This document shows positions 52,401 through 63,908 of a DNA stretch of 64,000 bases, one piece after another. Position 1 is the stretch's first letter; each line of letters begins with the position of its first letter. The stretch is from Pocillopora verrucosa. Taxonomy: Eukaryota; Cnidaria; Anthozoa; Scleractinia; Pocilloporidae. The DNA is taken from positions 19,453,964 through 19,517,963 of the forward strand of contig NC_089320.1 in the NCBI RefSeq assembly GCF_036669915.1. Direction: 5' to 3'. A model generated the notes under the pieces. It did no database searches, was not told where the DNA came from, and worked only from the letters and a program-made list of their open reading frames with translations. The translations under genes were made by a program, and so were the position numbers.

Positions 52401-53545
52401 GGTGTAACCATTCAACTATTTACTTAAAGTGTTGAGAAATAAGAACTGATCGAGTTTTTCTTTCTCTCTCCGTTTGAAATCTCTTCCTCTCGTCGATACA
52501 GAGAAGGAACGTCCTACATTGACAGGTATAATCTGCAGACAGAGCGTCTTGAGGGTACAATAACATTGAGTGATTTCTCACATTGGTACTACCAGTGGAG
52601 TGGATACAGTGCAGTGGACCTAGCAGTTGATGAGCATGGATTGTGGGTATTGTGGGGAAGACACAACGGACGTCTGAACGCAGCAAAAATCGACGTAGAT
52701 AGCAACCGCATAACACGAACGTGGACCTTGAACACAGGTGAAACAGATATTGCAAAATCATTAGAAGCCTTTAAAAGGTCGCAACCAAAATTATTTGACG
52801 TAATATTCCCTCAACCTTTACTACAGTTATAAAATAATCACCCTCTGAAGACAGAAAGAAATAAGATCCAAAGATCAGCGGGCTTATCATCTCATTCAAT
52901 CAATCACCAATGAAGAATTAGTCTATAATTGATCTTAGAGAGTCCTTCATGTAAATCACCCTTATTTCCAGGACAACCATTCGCCGTGCAACAAACATTA
53001 GTATTGTTACTGAAGCCCTCACCCAAAGCTTGATTGGCGTAAGCATGCTAGATTAATAGATAAATAACTATCGTGTATACCCAGGTGGAAAATCAAGACC
53101 CCAAGAAACTCGACATCCGTAAGAACAGAGATTTAGCGGAGAAGTTCTACCAATATGTTTCTGAGTGAAATACCAGTGTGGTACTTCACTCAGAATCATA
53201 CTCTGAAAATGATTTTGTTATTTGGGTACATGAAGGAGGCATCACCGACTTTCTGACTATTCATTTATCTAATGCTAGTCCTTCTCGTTTTTCACAGAAC
53301 CAATGAACTACATGGGCAATTCTTTTGTAGCCTGTGGAGTAATCTACTGTATTGACGACTATAGCACCAATCCCACCACTATCAACTTTGCTTATGACAC
53401 CAAGAAAGGAAAACAGTGGAACCCGAACATACAGTTTATAAACCAGTATGGCTACAACTCCATGGTGGACTATAACCCCAGAGAGAAAGTGCTGTACGCT
53501 TGGGACTACGGGCGATTCGTTACTTACTCCCTCACTTTTCAATAA
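46921..53545 (+). CDS. Gliomedin/colmedin-like membrane protein: collagen, three Ig, olfactomedin
   Basis: Six exons (46921-47110, 49733-50374, 50711-51253, 51549-51819, 52502-52737, 53298-53545) give 709 residues. Residues of about 11-28 are a hydrophobic signal anchor, so the protein is probably type II. A stalk follows with the furin-type site RNKR at 71-74; human gliomedin has the same RNKR in its stalk. Residues 117-188 are 24 uninterrupted Gly-X-Y triplets. Three Ig-like domains follow (about 195-285, 279-370, 372-458) with paired Cys and the DAGMYRC, DSDNYVC and DAGNYTC signatures. The olfactomedin domain fills 459-709, opening with ESCAVV and the GAWMRDP block and ending YAWDYGRFVTYSLTF. 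Vertebrate gliomedin and nematode UNC-122 act in cell-surface and matrix contacts; a similar adhesive or matrix role is inferred here. Confidence 0.92.
47568..48690. mobile_element. PIF/Harbinger-type DNA element, non-autonomous, long inverted repeats with nested copy
   Basis: Ends GGCCTAGTTCAAACGTCGAT and its reverse complement, flanked by TTA on both sides (47565-47567, 48691-48693), which is the 3-bp target duplication of PIF/Harbinger. The outer inverted repeats run about 170 bases. A second inverted pair of about 145 bases (47757-47902 against 48098-48243) and another copy of the right terminus (48055-48095, again followed by TTA) lie inside, so the element is rearranged or nested. On the minus strand 48535-48203 encodes a basic fragment with RRLKRNSGWWENVCNNY, resembling the N-terminal part of Harbinger nucleases; the catalytic part is absent. 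Located in intron 1 of the colmedin-like gene. Confidence 0.8.
47944..47976. repeat. Perfect 13-bp hairpin at the element centre
   Basis: GTTCTATCCGACT and AGTCGGATAGAAC separated by five bases, in the middle of the Harbinger-type element. Confidence 0.8.
52196..52380. repeat. Small interspersed repeat, family 1
   Basis: Contains CCCCTGAATCAAACATCACG, CGAGAATAAAGGAAATGATC and GGACAGTATGGAGAATATGC, then a GGTTTTAGGGGTTCT run. In an intron of the colmedin-like gene. Confidence 0.65.
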
Positions 53546-54569
53546 ACCGAAAAAGGAACATGGAGCTTAGAAGCACTCTCAGGTTGCTTTTAGGAGACAT
53601 TTTTTGAGGAATAAAATTACTTTGTTGTAGATCCATAGATTGAAACTGTTAAGTGAGCTAGATTGACGCATTGTCAATTGTGAATTAATTGCGCGATGTT
53701 TTCTAGTAAATATTGGCCGCTCAATTTTTGATAGTTGTATTTCCTACTTTGAAAGTTATGTGTAGTTTAAATTTTGAAATCATTGAATGGAAGTTAAGCA
53801 ATGAGTCTTGATCTTTTGAGTTTAGTTTCTCCATAACATATAGAACTGAAACAATTTAATGGTAGTTCTTTGTAAATCTGCTTATTTGGAGATAAACGAG
53901 GAGCAAAATTATCATCGTATTTGTAAGATAAGTATGATTAGGAAGCCAAGTGAACGGTAACTTCCAATTAACTCGCTAACTGGCAAATGAGTGTCGAATA
54001 ATATAGCGTGACTTAGCTCGGAGTGCGTATAATTCAGTAAGCATTTTATGCATGTTTGTAGTGTTTTCCTTGAAAAAAAAAGTTATATTTCAAAAACCGT
54101 GAGTATTTGTTTGTTGAGATACAAAGTCCACTGATCATCGGATCTAATTTCTTCCTGTCTTCAGGAGATGATTATTTTATAACTGTAGTACAGGTTATGA
54201 GGAACATTACGTCAAATAATTTTGGTCGCGACCTTTTGAAGGCTTCTAATGATTTTGTAATATCTGTTTCACCTGTGTTCGTCTGTGTGTCCGTGGAGTG
54301 ACAACGAGAGGCGAAACACAACGTTTCCCAGCCAGTAAGACTAATATATCATCCAAATGCAGTTATGTGAAAAGTGAGTCATTGAGAGCTGTTGAAACTT
54401 TAGAATTTGAACCAGATCTCGCGGCGGGGCAAAAAGAGTTAGGATACTGCCTCACTATTTGTGACTAATGTTGCAAAAGAGCTTTCGAGCTGTGTTGATT
54501 TCAAGTAGGTTTTTCTTTTTATCAAAACTTAGATTAGAAACATTAAGAATATTAAGTACGTCCAGTACA
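53546..54569. other. Intergenic, nothing recognised
   Basis: AT-rich interval between the colmedin-like gene and the decayed copy of its last exon. A 64-codon frame at 54107-54301 has no recognisable features. Confidence 0.45.
53610..53615 (+). terminator. Candidate poly(A) signal of the colmedin-like gene
   Basis: AATAAA 65 bases after the stop codon. Confidence 0.5.
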
Positions 54570-55020
54570 ATTAGTCAATGATTGATCTCAAAGAGCACCC
54601 TCATTACCGAGATAACCATTCACCGTGCAACAAACATTAGAGTTCCAATGTGGTATTTCACTCAGAGTCATACTCTGAAAATGATTTTCTTATTTGGGTA
54701 CATAAAGGAGGCGTCACTGTCTTTTTGACTGTTCATTCATTTAATGCTATTCTTTTTCTTTCTCGTTTGTCACAGAACCAATGTACTCATTGTGCAATGC
54801 TTTCGTCGTCTGTGAAGTAATCTTCCGTATTGATGACTTCAGAAAAAATCCCATCACCATCAATTTTGCCTATTACACCAAGACAAAAAACAGTGGAACC
54901 CGAACATACATTTTGTGAACCAGTATGACTATAACTACAAGGTGGACTAAAACCCCACACAGAGAAAGAGTGCTGCATGATTGGGACGATACGTGCCATG
55001 TCACTTACCCTGTCTCTTTT
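54570..55020 (+). pseudogene. Decayed duplicate of the last colmedin exon with its preceding intron
   Basis: The intron end at 52880-53297 is repeated at about 54570-54777, including ACCATTC(A/G)CCGTGCAAC and the CATACTCTGAAAATGATTT block, up to the acceptor. The exon copy starts at 54778 with AACCAATGTACTC and follows the parent as EPMYSLCNAFVVCEVIFRID, then NFAYYTK. A deletion then shifts the frame and a stop follows, so the Trp-Asp-rich olfactomedin end is lost from the reading frame. About 135 bases of the parent intron (near 53030-53165) are missing from the copy. It is a tandem partial gene duplication, not a retrocopy, because intron sequence is included. Splicing onto it instead of the real last exon would truncate the olfactomedin domain. 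Confidence 0.85.
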
Positions 55021-55552
55021 GAGCGTGAAAAGAAAATGAATTGAGAGGGTTGTGCCCGATGCTGCATGAGATGCTATAAAAAAGAATTACACTACTTTGC
55101 AGTTGATCTGGCGGAAAACCGGCAACTTTTAAAAATTGCATAAAAAATGAGTCGTGGCACTTTTTAACTATAAACTGACTGCGCAAAGTAGAACGATTCT
55201 TTCTGACGACAGTAATGCCTTGAATATGAAATTTGTTCTGTTACGTAATTATACCTTTTAACTTAAAACTTTGTTAGGGAATTTCTATGGCAAAGTTTAT
55301 GGTATTTTTTCAAAATCATATATCATAGCAAAACAATAGGTCTAGTTCTTGGAGCTATTCATAGTTACGTTTCTCCAGCAGATTTGGAACTTGAACAATT
55401 TCTGATTTATAGTCTTATTCGAAACTACCGTATCCATGTGTGTAAGTAAAATTATTAACACCCAAGACTCTTTCGATACTGCTGATCCAAGGGGTTTGCA
55501 GGACAGAGGTTACATGTGAACCTCGTAATGACTTGGATAGTTCACCACTATT

Positions 55553-55690
55553 CAGTCTCAGTGACTCAGTGGTAGAGAATCGGCGCGCGGAATCCGAAGG
55601 TCTGGGGTTCGATTCCTCGTGGGGGCTTCTTTGTCCAACGCTTGCGTTAGACGTAAAACAGCTTTCTCTCCTCATTACCTGGCTCAAAAT
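55553..55690 (+). mobile_element. tRNA-derived SINE
   Basis: The head has an A-box-like TGACTCAGTGG (55562-55572), a GGAATCCGAAGG anticodon-arm-like stretch and an exact B box GGTTCGATTCC (55606-55616), followed by CCTCGTGGGGGCTTCTTTG. The acceptor stem pairs only with several G-U or mismatches and the sequence continues into a non-tRNA body, so it is a SINE rather than a working tRNA gene. I recognise the head as a common coral SINE type. Confidence 0.7.
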
Positions 55691-56849
55691 TTACTGTCTC
55701 TCTTATTCTATATCTTATATCTTCTATTCGAATGTTTTTTATCATTCTCAGTGTGTTTCCCTTTCAAGCTCTACTCGTTCCCTTCGCTATCACCTCTAAA
55801 TTTGTGCTAAACTAATTTTTGATCACAATTTTTGATCACAATTTTTCTTTTACATTTTTGTATTCTTGTTCGTGGCTAAGCGTACCTGGTGGAATAACAG
55901 ACTTTTAAAAATCGCTTCATTTATCTTTCACGTTCGCTGATCAACATCCATCTTAGCGTCGATTTCTTTAACTTAGAACAGGCCAAGTCATCGGATCTCC
56001 AAGAGGGTTCCAACATTTACTGATGTTTTAATTGATATCATTCATATAACCCTTTATAGAAAAAAATCAACTAGGAAAACGGGTTGAAAAGGCTCATCAG
56101 AACGCTAGTTTCTTCAACTGATCCAATCATAGGCTCTCTTCTTATTAAAATCACAGCCGAATAGTGTACTCAACAAAATTGGTGGGAAGGTGCCTGAAAT
56201 CAGAAAATTTCAAATTCGGTCGGAAGAGTATGAGCAGCTCATTTCCTCCGTAGAATTTGTGAGTATAGCTACTTAAGAGAGAGGCTTTAACCTTGCAAAA
56301 ATTCCGCTCATAGAGCTCTGCTTATTCGGCGGTCACGACGAAAGAGACTGAGATTCTCTAATTACTCATATGATAGACACTCTTTCGTTCCAAACTACAT
56401 TGTCTTGTGAAAAAAAAAAAGAATAAATTTAGGTTTAAGTTCCTTACACAATTGATAGGTAAAAATTTTGCAGATCGGTGACCAAATCAACTCATAAATC
56501 ACGTACTGAACGCACGCTAAGCAAACTTTCGCCATTTTTGGCGGGTGATGTCAAGTTTGCAAAACTTGTGGAATATTGGAAAATGTTGTAATTGTATAAT
56601 TTGGTTTTATCAACTGAGCTGAGAATATAAATTGGCCCCTGTAGAGAGTTTCTAAGCTGACGTTTCGAGCGTTAGCCCTTCTTCAGACCTTCTCCGTCCA
56701 TAAAAACGCCAAAAAAGGAACTCGGTTAATATTCAGTCATCTCGACTTAACGCATGTAAATACTATACGTCATATTATCTGCCAAATTACATAACGTATA
56801 TTTTAGGTGTATCACAACTGTGGGCTCAGGAAATTAAACGAAAACAAAC
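55691..56849. other. Intergenic upstream of COQ3
   Basis: Contains the hammerhead-like repeat at 56608-56690 and otherwise nothing recognised. Confidence 0.5.
56608..56690 (-). repeat. Repeat with hammerhead-like motif (site C)
   Basis: Shares TTATCAACTGAGCTGA, ATAAATTGGCC and, on the minus strand, CTGAAGAAGGGCTAACGCTC followed by GAAACGTCAG with sites A and B. It lies about 160 bases upstream of the COQ3 start codon. Confidence 0.4.
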
Positions 56850-59480
56850 ATGGCGGCCCGAACTTGCTCTGCAGTTTTCAGAATTAAATGTGAGCTAAGT
56901 TCACCCCGAGTAGGGCATACTGCCAAGAGCTTTATACGTAGCAGGCATTTCTGTACCTCAGCAAAGGTAAGGAAAACTATCTTACGCATCTACAGATCAA
57001 TGTTACCGAAAAAAATATATGCAACGCTCGTGAATCAGCACTTTCGTCTAAGAATGATCAATCCATTATGTCTTTGATCATTTCTCACAAGAGTACTGTT
57101 GATGAAGAAGAGGTTGAGAAGCTAAGCCGGACAATAAGTGATTGGTGGAATCCAAATGGTGACTTTGCCGCTCTTCATTCTATGAATAAACTCCGAGTTC
57201 CTTTTATTAAAAGCTCTCTTGAGCATCTGCTTGGGGAAAATGTCATCCCTTCAAAACCTCTGAAAGGTTTTCGAATACTGGATGTCGGCTGTGGAGGTGG
57301 AATATTGTCTGAGGTAAGAGTTTTATGACCAGTTTATGAACTAACAGTATAACTGATTTTTATTATACCTCTCCTGAGAATATTCTCTATTTTAGCCTTG
57401 TACTGAGTCAAAAGATCTCATAGCCTTGTACTGCTATGAAATCTTTGACTCAGTTATGTGTACCCAGTTCATTAATCAAGGCTATGCAAAAAAAATCATG
57501 CATAAATTTAACTAGGTTGAAATAAATTTTATGCACACACCAAATGTCTCCAAATATGTACACTAAAAACCACCTCTTCCCATCAGACCTTCTAAGCTAT
57601 GACTAACACCCAAGACCCCTTAACCTCAGAAAACTGAAACATTAAGACCTCATAGTAAAAGTAATTCCTGGAATGCTGCAATTATTTCTTCCTATTTTTT
57701 CACTGAGACCTTAAGCATTGTAAGGGCTCTTCATTAATTAATGGACAAAAAAAGTTTCTCTTCCAATTTCATTTGAAAAGCTTATTTCACTTCTGTTAAT
57801 CAAGTTTAGTTGCTTGAACCATAAACTAGTTATTTAGATGTGGTTAGTCTCCAATCAACTCAAAGTGGTTTATTTTTTTTTAGCCTTTGGCAAGACTAGG
57901 TGCAGAAGTGACAGGAGTTGATGCATCAGCATTCAATATACATGCTGCCTTGAGACATGCACAACACGATTTTAAGGTGGCCAGCAATGTGCAGTACAAA
58001 TGCATCACAGTAGAAGAGCTAGCTGATAAGGAACCAGAATCTTTTGACTGTGTTGTTGCTTCAGAAGTTATTGAACATGTAACAGATAGAGACACTTTTA
58101 TTTCTGCAAGCACACAGTTGCTAAAGGTGAGTTTGTTAATTAGACATAAGGGTAGGTTCCAACCTTTGAACTTGTTCCATCTCTCTGGTATCCCATAATC
58201 ATCCTGGTGTTATGTGTTATTAATTTCTTGCAGATTTACTATCTAGTGTGTATTTTGTACTCAGATTACTTGTGGTTCAACCAGTCAGCCCTAATTGGGA
58301 GCTGAATCTGTACATATGGGGTACCAGAATTAAAGTTATTCAGAAAATAATGGAAAGAAAGAAATGTTTAATGTAGCAGAGCTATATTTGATGAAGTGCA
58401 TGTCTCTGGTCCTACAAAAATTTTCTGGTGACCCAAGGTGCTAACATAGGGCCTTTAATTATTGGAAATATCATGAGCTGCAAGGTATTGAGTTCATAAA
58501 TGGATTGAATCAGAAAATCGGTAGCATGGGATAGCCACAGAATTTGACTCTAAAAAAATTGAATGTTAGCTTTTAAACAATTTATTTTATTTATTCAGCC
58601 AGGAGGTTCTCTAGTGATTACAACAATCAACCAGACAGTTTTCTCATATGCTGCAGCAATTGTAGGAGCAGAATATCTTTTGAGATTAGTGAAACCTGGA
58701 ACTCATGACTGGAACAAGTTTGTGACTGTTGACGAGCTGGCAGATCTGATATCTCAAAGTATGTGATAAATTTTTATTGCACAAATTCACAGCATTTCTA
58801 AACACAAGATAAACAGAAAATAGCAGAATGATCCTTAAAATGTCAGAACAAAGTAGCATTTTGTGTCATTTGATCTTGTTCCACTGTAAAATAAGAAATC
58901 AAAAAACACCAAAACCTTTCACAAGTTACAAGCAGGGTGCCTGTACCTGCAGGGCTGGTTTAACAAGCTTAAGAGGAGCCCAAAAACTGTCTTGCTTCCT
59001 GACATAAAAAACTTTGCCTCACAAAAGCCCTAATTTTAGCTAATGCACCTAAATTGTTATCTGAGCACCTTTCTGTGCAAGCCACAACCTTAGTCAAGTT
59101 CTGTTGAAACACAAAACACCCCTTCTCTTGTAATGTTGCAGTTTTCCATGCCACTTGATTTTTTCATTACTTTCATTGACAAGGGGGAAAGGTAGCGATG
59201 TTTCATTAATTGTGACAAGGATTGTAGCCCCATTGTTCCTCAGGTTTGCATCATGTAGATACTTTTTCTCACATTCATTTTATTTCTTCATATCATTTTG
59301 ATTTGCACAGATGGTGCAGAAGTTATGGATGTAAAAGGAATGTTCTTCATGCCAGTGTTTAACAAATGGTGCTGGATTGAGGATACGAGTGTTAACTTTG
59401 CCTTGAGTGCCATGAAACCTGAACAAATCTTCCCCGAGACAACATCGGAAGAAAACCCATCAAATGAGTCTGAAACCTGA
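56850..59480 (+). CDS. COQ3: Ubiquinone biosynthesis O-methyltransferase, mitochondrial
   Basis: Five exons (56850-56966, 57092-57313, 57884-58126, 58599-58758, 59311-59480) give 303 residues. COQ3 performs both SAM-dependent O-methylations of ubiquinone synthesis on the matrix side of the inner mitochondrial membrane. Exon 1 is an Arg/Ser-rich presequence (MAARTCSAVFRIKCELSSPR). The enzyme part has STVDEEEVEKLSRTISDWW, LHSMNKLRVPFI, SAM motif I ILDVGCGGGILSE at 101-113, GVDAS, VVASEVIEHV and KPGGSLVITTIN followed by GTHDWNKFV. All are in the order of bacterial UbiG and human COQ3. Between exons 1 and 2 the frame is also open from an earlier acceptor at 56996, which would leave a 29-base intron; the later acceptor (125-base intron) is preferred. 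Confidence 0.94.
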
Positions 59481-59514
59481 TTGTTAATTGTGAAGTTAAC
59501 TATTTAGAATTGTA

Positions 59515-59520
59515 AATAAA
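59515..59520 (+). terminator. Poly(A) signal of COQ3
   Basis: AATAAA 34 bases after the stop codon, followed by a GT/T-rich stretch. Confidence 0.65.
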
Positions 59521-60460
59521 GTATTGTTATTTGATTAGTTGACCATTCTGTCTTTTTGCAAGCCTCTCAGTCTAAGTAGAAGTTTCTTTTCTCAAAAAAA
59601 TAATCAATTATATGGTGACTCTAAAAGCCATTAAACCTTGAAATTCAAATGACTGACATCTGCACAGGCCAAAAGATAATTACTGTACATCTGACCTATC
59701 TCTCACAAGAAACTAATCACTGCCTACTTTCTAGGCTTCACTGAAAAAAAATTACTGTGGAGGATTGGGAGATAGCCATACAGTCATGGAACACTCTGCT
59801 AATGCTAATTATGGTCTCAGCTGTTACTTTTTGATCTCATCATGTTATTACCTCTGGGAAGAGAATTTGATGTTAGAAGAGGCCAAATAATGGCTGTAGT
59901 GAAGTCTTACCGAGTCAAGGAATGACTCAGGAAAAGAAAACTGAAATTTTATTACAGCTCTGTTTGTATGTGCACTATGATTGGATGATTTAGCAGGCCT
60001 TGGTTCACTGTACCACCTACTAAAAGTCAAATTAAAGTTTCTTGGTATTGAAATCTTCCCCTCTATGTGTACCCAGAGATATAAGAAGTATCTTACTAAT
60101 TATGTTCTCTAAGTCTGTGCTGGATTATCACATTTTTCCACTCAGATTTATAAAAACAAATTTGTTCTGTAATTTATAGTATGGACCTCAATCTTGGTTA
60201 GTGCAAGGTATTTATAAATGACTTGACAGCAAGAGTAGAAGGAAACATTGTACTTTAATTAACTCACTGATCAGATAATTTATAACAGAGAATATATGCC
60301 TTTGATAAGGTACCCAGAATTTACTTGAGGAGGAGGATAAAACCAAACATGTTAAGAGTATTTATAAATATTTATACAAAATTTTGATAAAAATAATGCC
60401 AAAATTGGTTTAATCATTCTCTTGTAATACAAACATTTTTAGCACTAGAGATATTTCTTG
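59521..60460. other. Intergenic between convergent COQ3 and NUS1
   Basis: AT-rich, with the probable 3' UTR of NUS1 on its right side. No repeat or coding signal recognised. Confidence 0.5.
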
Positions 60461-63400
60461 TCATTTGCCAAATCTTTGTTGACATTTTCCATATTTTATA
60501 AGAGATGAAAGGAAAGTGGAATAGTTGATGTTGATGTGACTTCTTAAAAGCCTATAAACAAAGAAAGAAAACCATTTATTGAGTAAACTCTGTCTGAAAG
60601 GGAGATTAAACCCAAGAGATTCCACTTTACTTAAAGAGCTTGGAATATCAGGAGGTGGGGGGTGGGGAGTGGGGGGTGGGGGCAGGGAAGGAGGGGGTTG
60701 CCTTAATTGTAAATCAGTTAACCAGTTTTGAAGGATTTGTTCTCATCTGCCATACCAAATACAACAATTTAAAGATGTGGCAAGCATTTGAGGTGCCTCC
60801 TTTCTATGAGAGTGCCTTTTAACAAGCAAGGAGCTAATTACTGCAGCACCTTCCATTGACTATGCAGTTGCATCTATTCCTCAAAGGGTGCCTGTAAAAT
60901 GTAACAAATATGGTTACTTACTGAAATTCTGTGAGGCGAGTTTGCCATGGAAGGAAACCCATTATCATTTGTACATCACCAAACTTTAATGCAAGTTCTG
61001 GGTCTGGTATTCCACATGTTGCTACAATAAAAACATTCTATATTAGAAGCTCTGTTTCCATTGAAGGTTATTATTTTGGGCATAACTGGCTCTTTACAAG
61101 TAATTAATACTAACTACATGTATGCAAACTTCAAGTTCACCGACTGTATTAACTTGATTAAATGCCACCATCAAATAAATGCTGCATTTTAGAACAAAAA
61201 TGTTAATGACTGCTGCTCTTGAATAAACACCACATCATGATGTGGCATTTATTCAAATAATAGACTAAAAAAGCACACAGCAATCAATGCTTCCATTGCA
61301 GTTGGAAATTTTGGGTGAGCCAGACAAAAATCCTTTTGTATGTACCAGTTCTGATGTCAAGAAAGCATATCCGATGTTAAATCTTTATTCAGCTTATGTA
61401 CTGCAGTAGCATTAACATGCAAACTGTGAAATTGAGAATGATCTAAAAATTTACTTTTGAGACAAGCACCAAAACATGTTTCTTTTTTTCTTATTCAGAT
61501 AGTCAGTTTCCATGTTATTGTTGACAAGATATAAATTGGATTTTAAATAAACACTGCCCTCATATAAATGCTGCTCTCCATTAAATACCACACTCGAATC
61601 AAGAAAAATTTAATAAACACTGCAGCATTTAAAAACAGTGCCATGCATTGAAATCCACTCTGCAACACCAACAAAATAGAGATTTTAACCAGAGATTTTA
61701 AAATTCCTTGAAGCATCCAAATGCTGGATTTCTTTGTAATTCTTGACACTTATTGCATCATTAAAAAAAATATATTTTTTTAATGCAATTCAATTGTTAG
61801 TGATCCTGGTGAATCAAAAATAAGAAGCTGCTCTGTAATTTCAAACAAGGAAGAAATCCTCATTTGTTAACTTTTAACCATAACCCTAATCCAGACTTAC
61901 AACTGAGTCTCTTTAATTGTAGACACAGAGTTGTCACGAAAAGTGAAATCCTGATTTTTTTACCCTTTAACTCTTAAGATTTGATTGCTAATTCTCCCTT
62001 CTAACTGCTACACATTTTCTTGTAAATTTGATATAATAATTTGATGTTATGTCAAGATAAACTTTTAGGTGATGAGTTTGAGTATTCTCCTTAACTGTTT
62101 TCTGGATGACATACAAATACTACAGGGAGAAGTTGCATGTTGATCACTTCTGGGAGTTAAAGGGTTAAAACTCCCACCTACTGTGCAAATGATCAAACAG
62201 TGATTAAGTTTCCTTTCCTTCCACTTACCTTTTAGAATACCATTGAAAACATCTGGCTCCATTTGTTTAGGTGTTCTATGCTTCAGTTGGACTCCCTTAC
62301 AAAACTCCCTTGCAGCATCAACAATGTCTCCCTTTCCATCCTGCTCAGACAGCAAGCTGATACACACTTGTGTTGGTGCTACAGAAAGAACAGCAACACA
62401 ATAGTCACAAATTTACTAATTCAATAGCTGGAGTAGAGTCAACAATACTGGGCAAAAAAATTGGGGAAAGATAAACATGATGACCATTAAGGAGGCACTG
62501 ATACAATCTCATAGAATGTGATGACTAAGATTATGGAAAGTTTGAAGACAACTTTAAATCAACAGACAGACATTCATGATAACCTTGTCTTGCATAACCA
62601 GAGGAAAAAAATGTTTGGATTAATATTTCCATGACCAATTCTAGTGCAAATGATAATTTCAAGAATGAGAAACTTGGGACAGTGTGTAAAAACAGTATAC
62701 TAAAAATACAAAGTCAACTTCTGCAGTTTTTTATTTAACAAAGACTGTGCTGTAGGAAAAAATTAATCACTTGATCCTCAAAATTGAGAGAAAATACCAC
62801 AGCAGAGTAAGTAGATTATCCATAAGATGTATCCAGAATAGCAAGGGTTGACAGAATTTTCATGACCTTTGCTTGTCAGCTTCTATACCTGATATCCTGT
62901 CACATGCTTAACATATGACAAACCTATCTAAGGATCACATAATAAGAAAAAAACAAGAAAACTAAAAATAGTATGATAAACTTGTATGGGATTTGGACCA
63001 GGAGATACTGATAGTGCTGAAGTTCAAAGGACATAACTGTTCTTCTCCTCCTCACAATAGTCATGTCTGATGTATGAGATCAGAATCACAGCATGAGAAT
63101 TAAATCACACTCTGATCTTTCTTGTGGGAATAAACCGGAAACACTTCATTGATTGGCTATTGTGCCGGGGAGGAAATAACGTATAAAGTTCAGAGTAATA
63201 TGAGAAACATGTCAATCTGGACTAAGACCCCAGGGAAGACTACGATTATTGATACGCAATAAGAGAAAAAAATAATTTTAATCATCAAACATCCATGTTA
63301 TTAGAACCCAAATAAAAAAGATAAGCATCACAAAGCCTTACAACCAAACAAATATACATTGCTCTGACTTACCAAGGATCTCACAATCGAATTTAACGTC

Positions 63401-63908
63401 TTTTGTTCTCAGAACAAATGTGTATTTGCTGGATTCATCTGTAAAAACTTCTTTCTGCTTCCGAATAATTTCACTTGAGAAGACTGCAACATTCTTCTTT
63501 AGTATACCTGAAAACGAGCAATATTCTTTTTACAACTGACTCGAAAAATGCATTGAGGTTTGTTACATTTGAGGGTAAAGTAAATTACATCATACTGAGT
63601 ACAGGCAAATTGAAATTGTACGACCTACCCTCTTTATCGTAAACGCTGATGTAAGGAATTCCCATGGCCATTGACCAGACGATAAGTTGAGCCAGGTCTA
63701 CAAAACTGATATCGGACTCTAGAACCATGAAACTGATGTGTCTTGGAAGTTTCTTAAGGTTTAGTGAATCGTTCTTAATATTTCCATGTGTACACGTTCT
63801 CGAACTGATCGAGAAATAACTCCTAATTCCGTCAAATAAAATAGCTATGATCCATCTTATGTACAACAGTAGATGTATAAAACTGAGAAAACATTTTAAG
63901 ACCCACAT
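60461..63908 (-). CDS. NUS1: NUS1 (Nogo-B receptor), cis-prenyltransferase subunit
   Basis: Five exons (63908-63629, 63507-63373, 62378-62229, 61021-60922, 60551-60461) give 251 residues, against 293 in human. NUS1 pairs with DHDDS in the ER membrane to make dehydrodolichyl diphosphate for protein glycosylation. The N-terminus (residues about 2-30, WVLKCFLSF and [13 protein letters not shown]) is a membrane segment. Then come the family blocks [31 protein letters not shown] and [15 protein letters not shown], and [12 protein letters not shown] followed by [11 protein letters not shown]. The C-terminus QRFGK keeps the RxG motif (R248, G250) needed for catalysis by the complex. The first in-frame ATG is at 63908. 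The human luminal insert is shorter here, which explains the length difference. Confidence 0.93.
60651..60698 (+). repeat. G-rich tract, potential G-quadruplex
   Basis: Seven or more runs of three to six G separated by one to three bases, in the last intron of NUS1 on the strand opposite to the gene. Confidence 0.75.
61964..62168. repeat. Small interspersed repeat, family 2 (MITE-like)
   Basis: Left end CCCTTTAACTCTTAAGA and right end TCTGGGAGTTAAAGGG are inverted repeats. The interior has TGCTACACATTTTCTTGTAA. In an intron of NUS1. Confidence 0.75.

Noticed and set aside
55553-55630. Functional tRNA gene
   Set aside because: The B box is perfect, but the acceptor and anticodon stems pair poorly and a SINE body follows.
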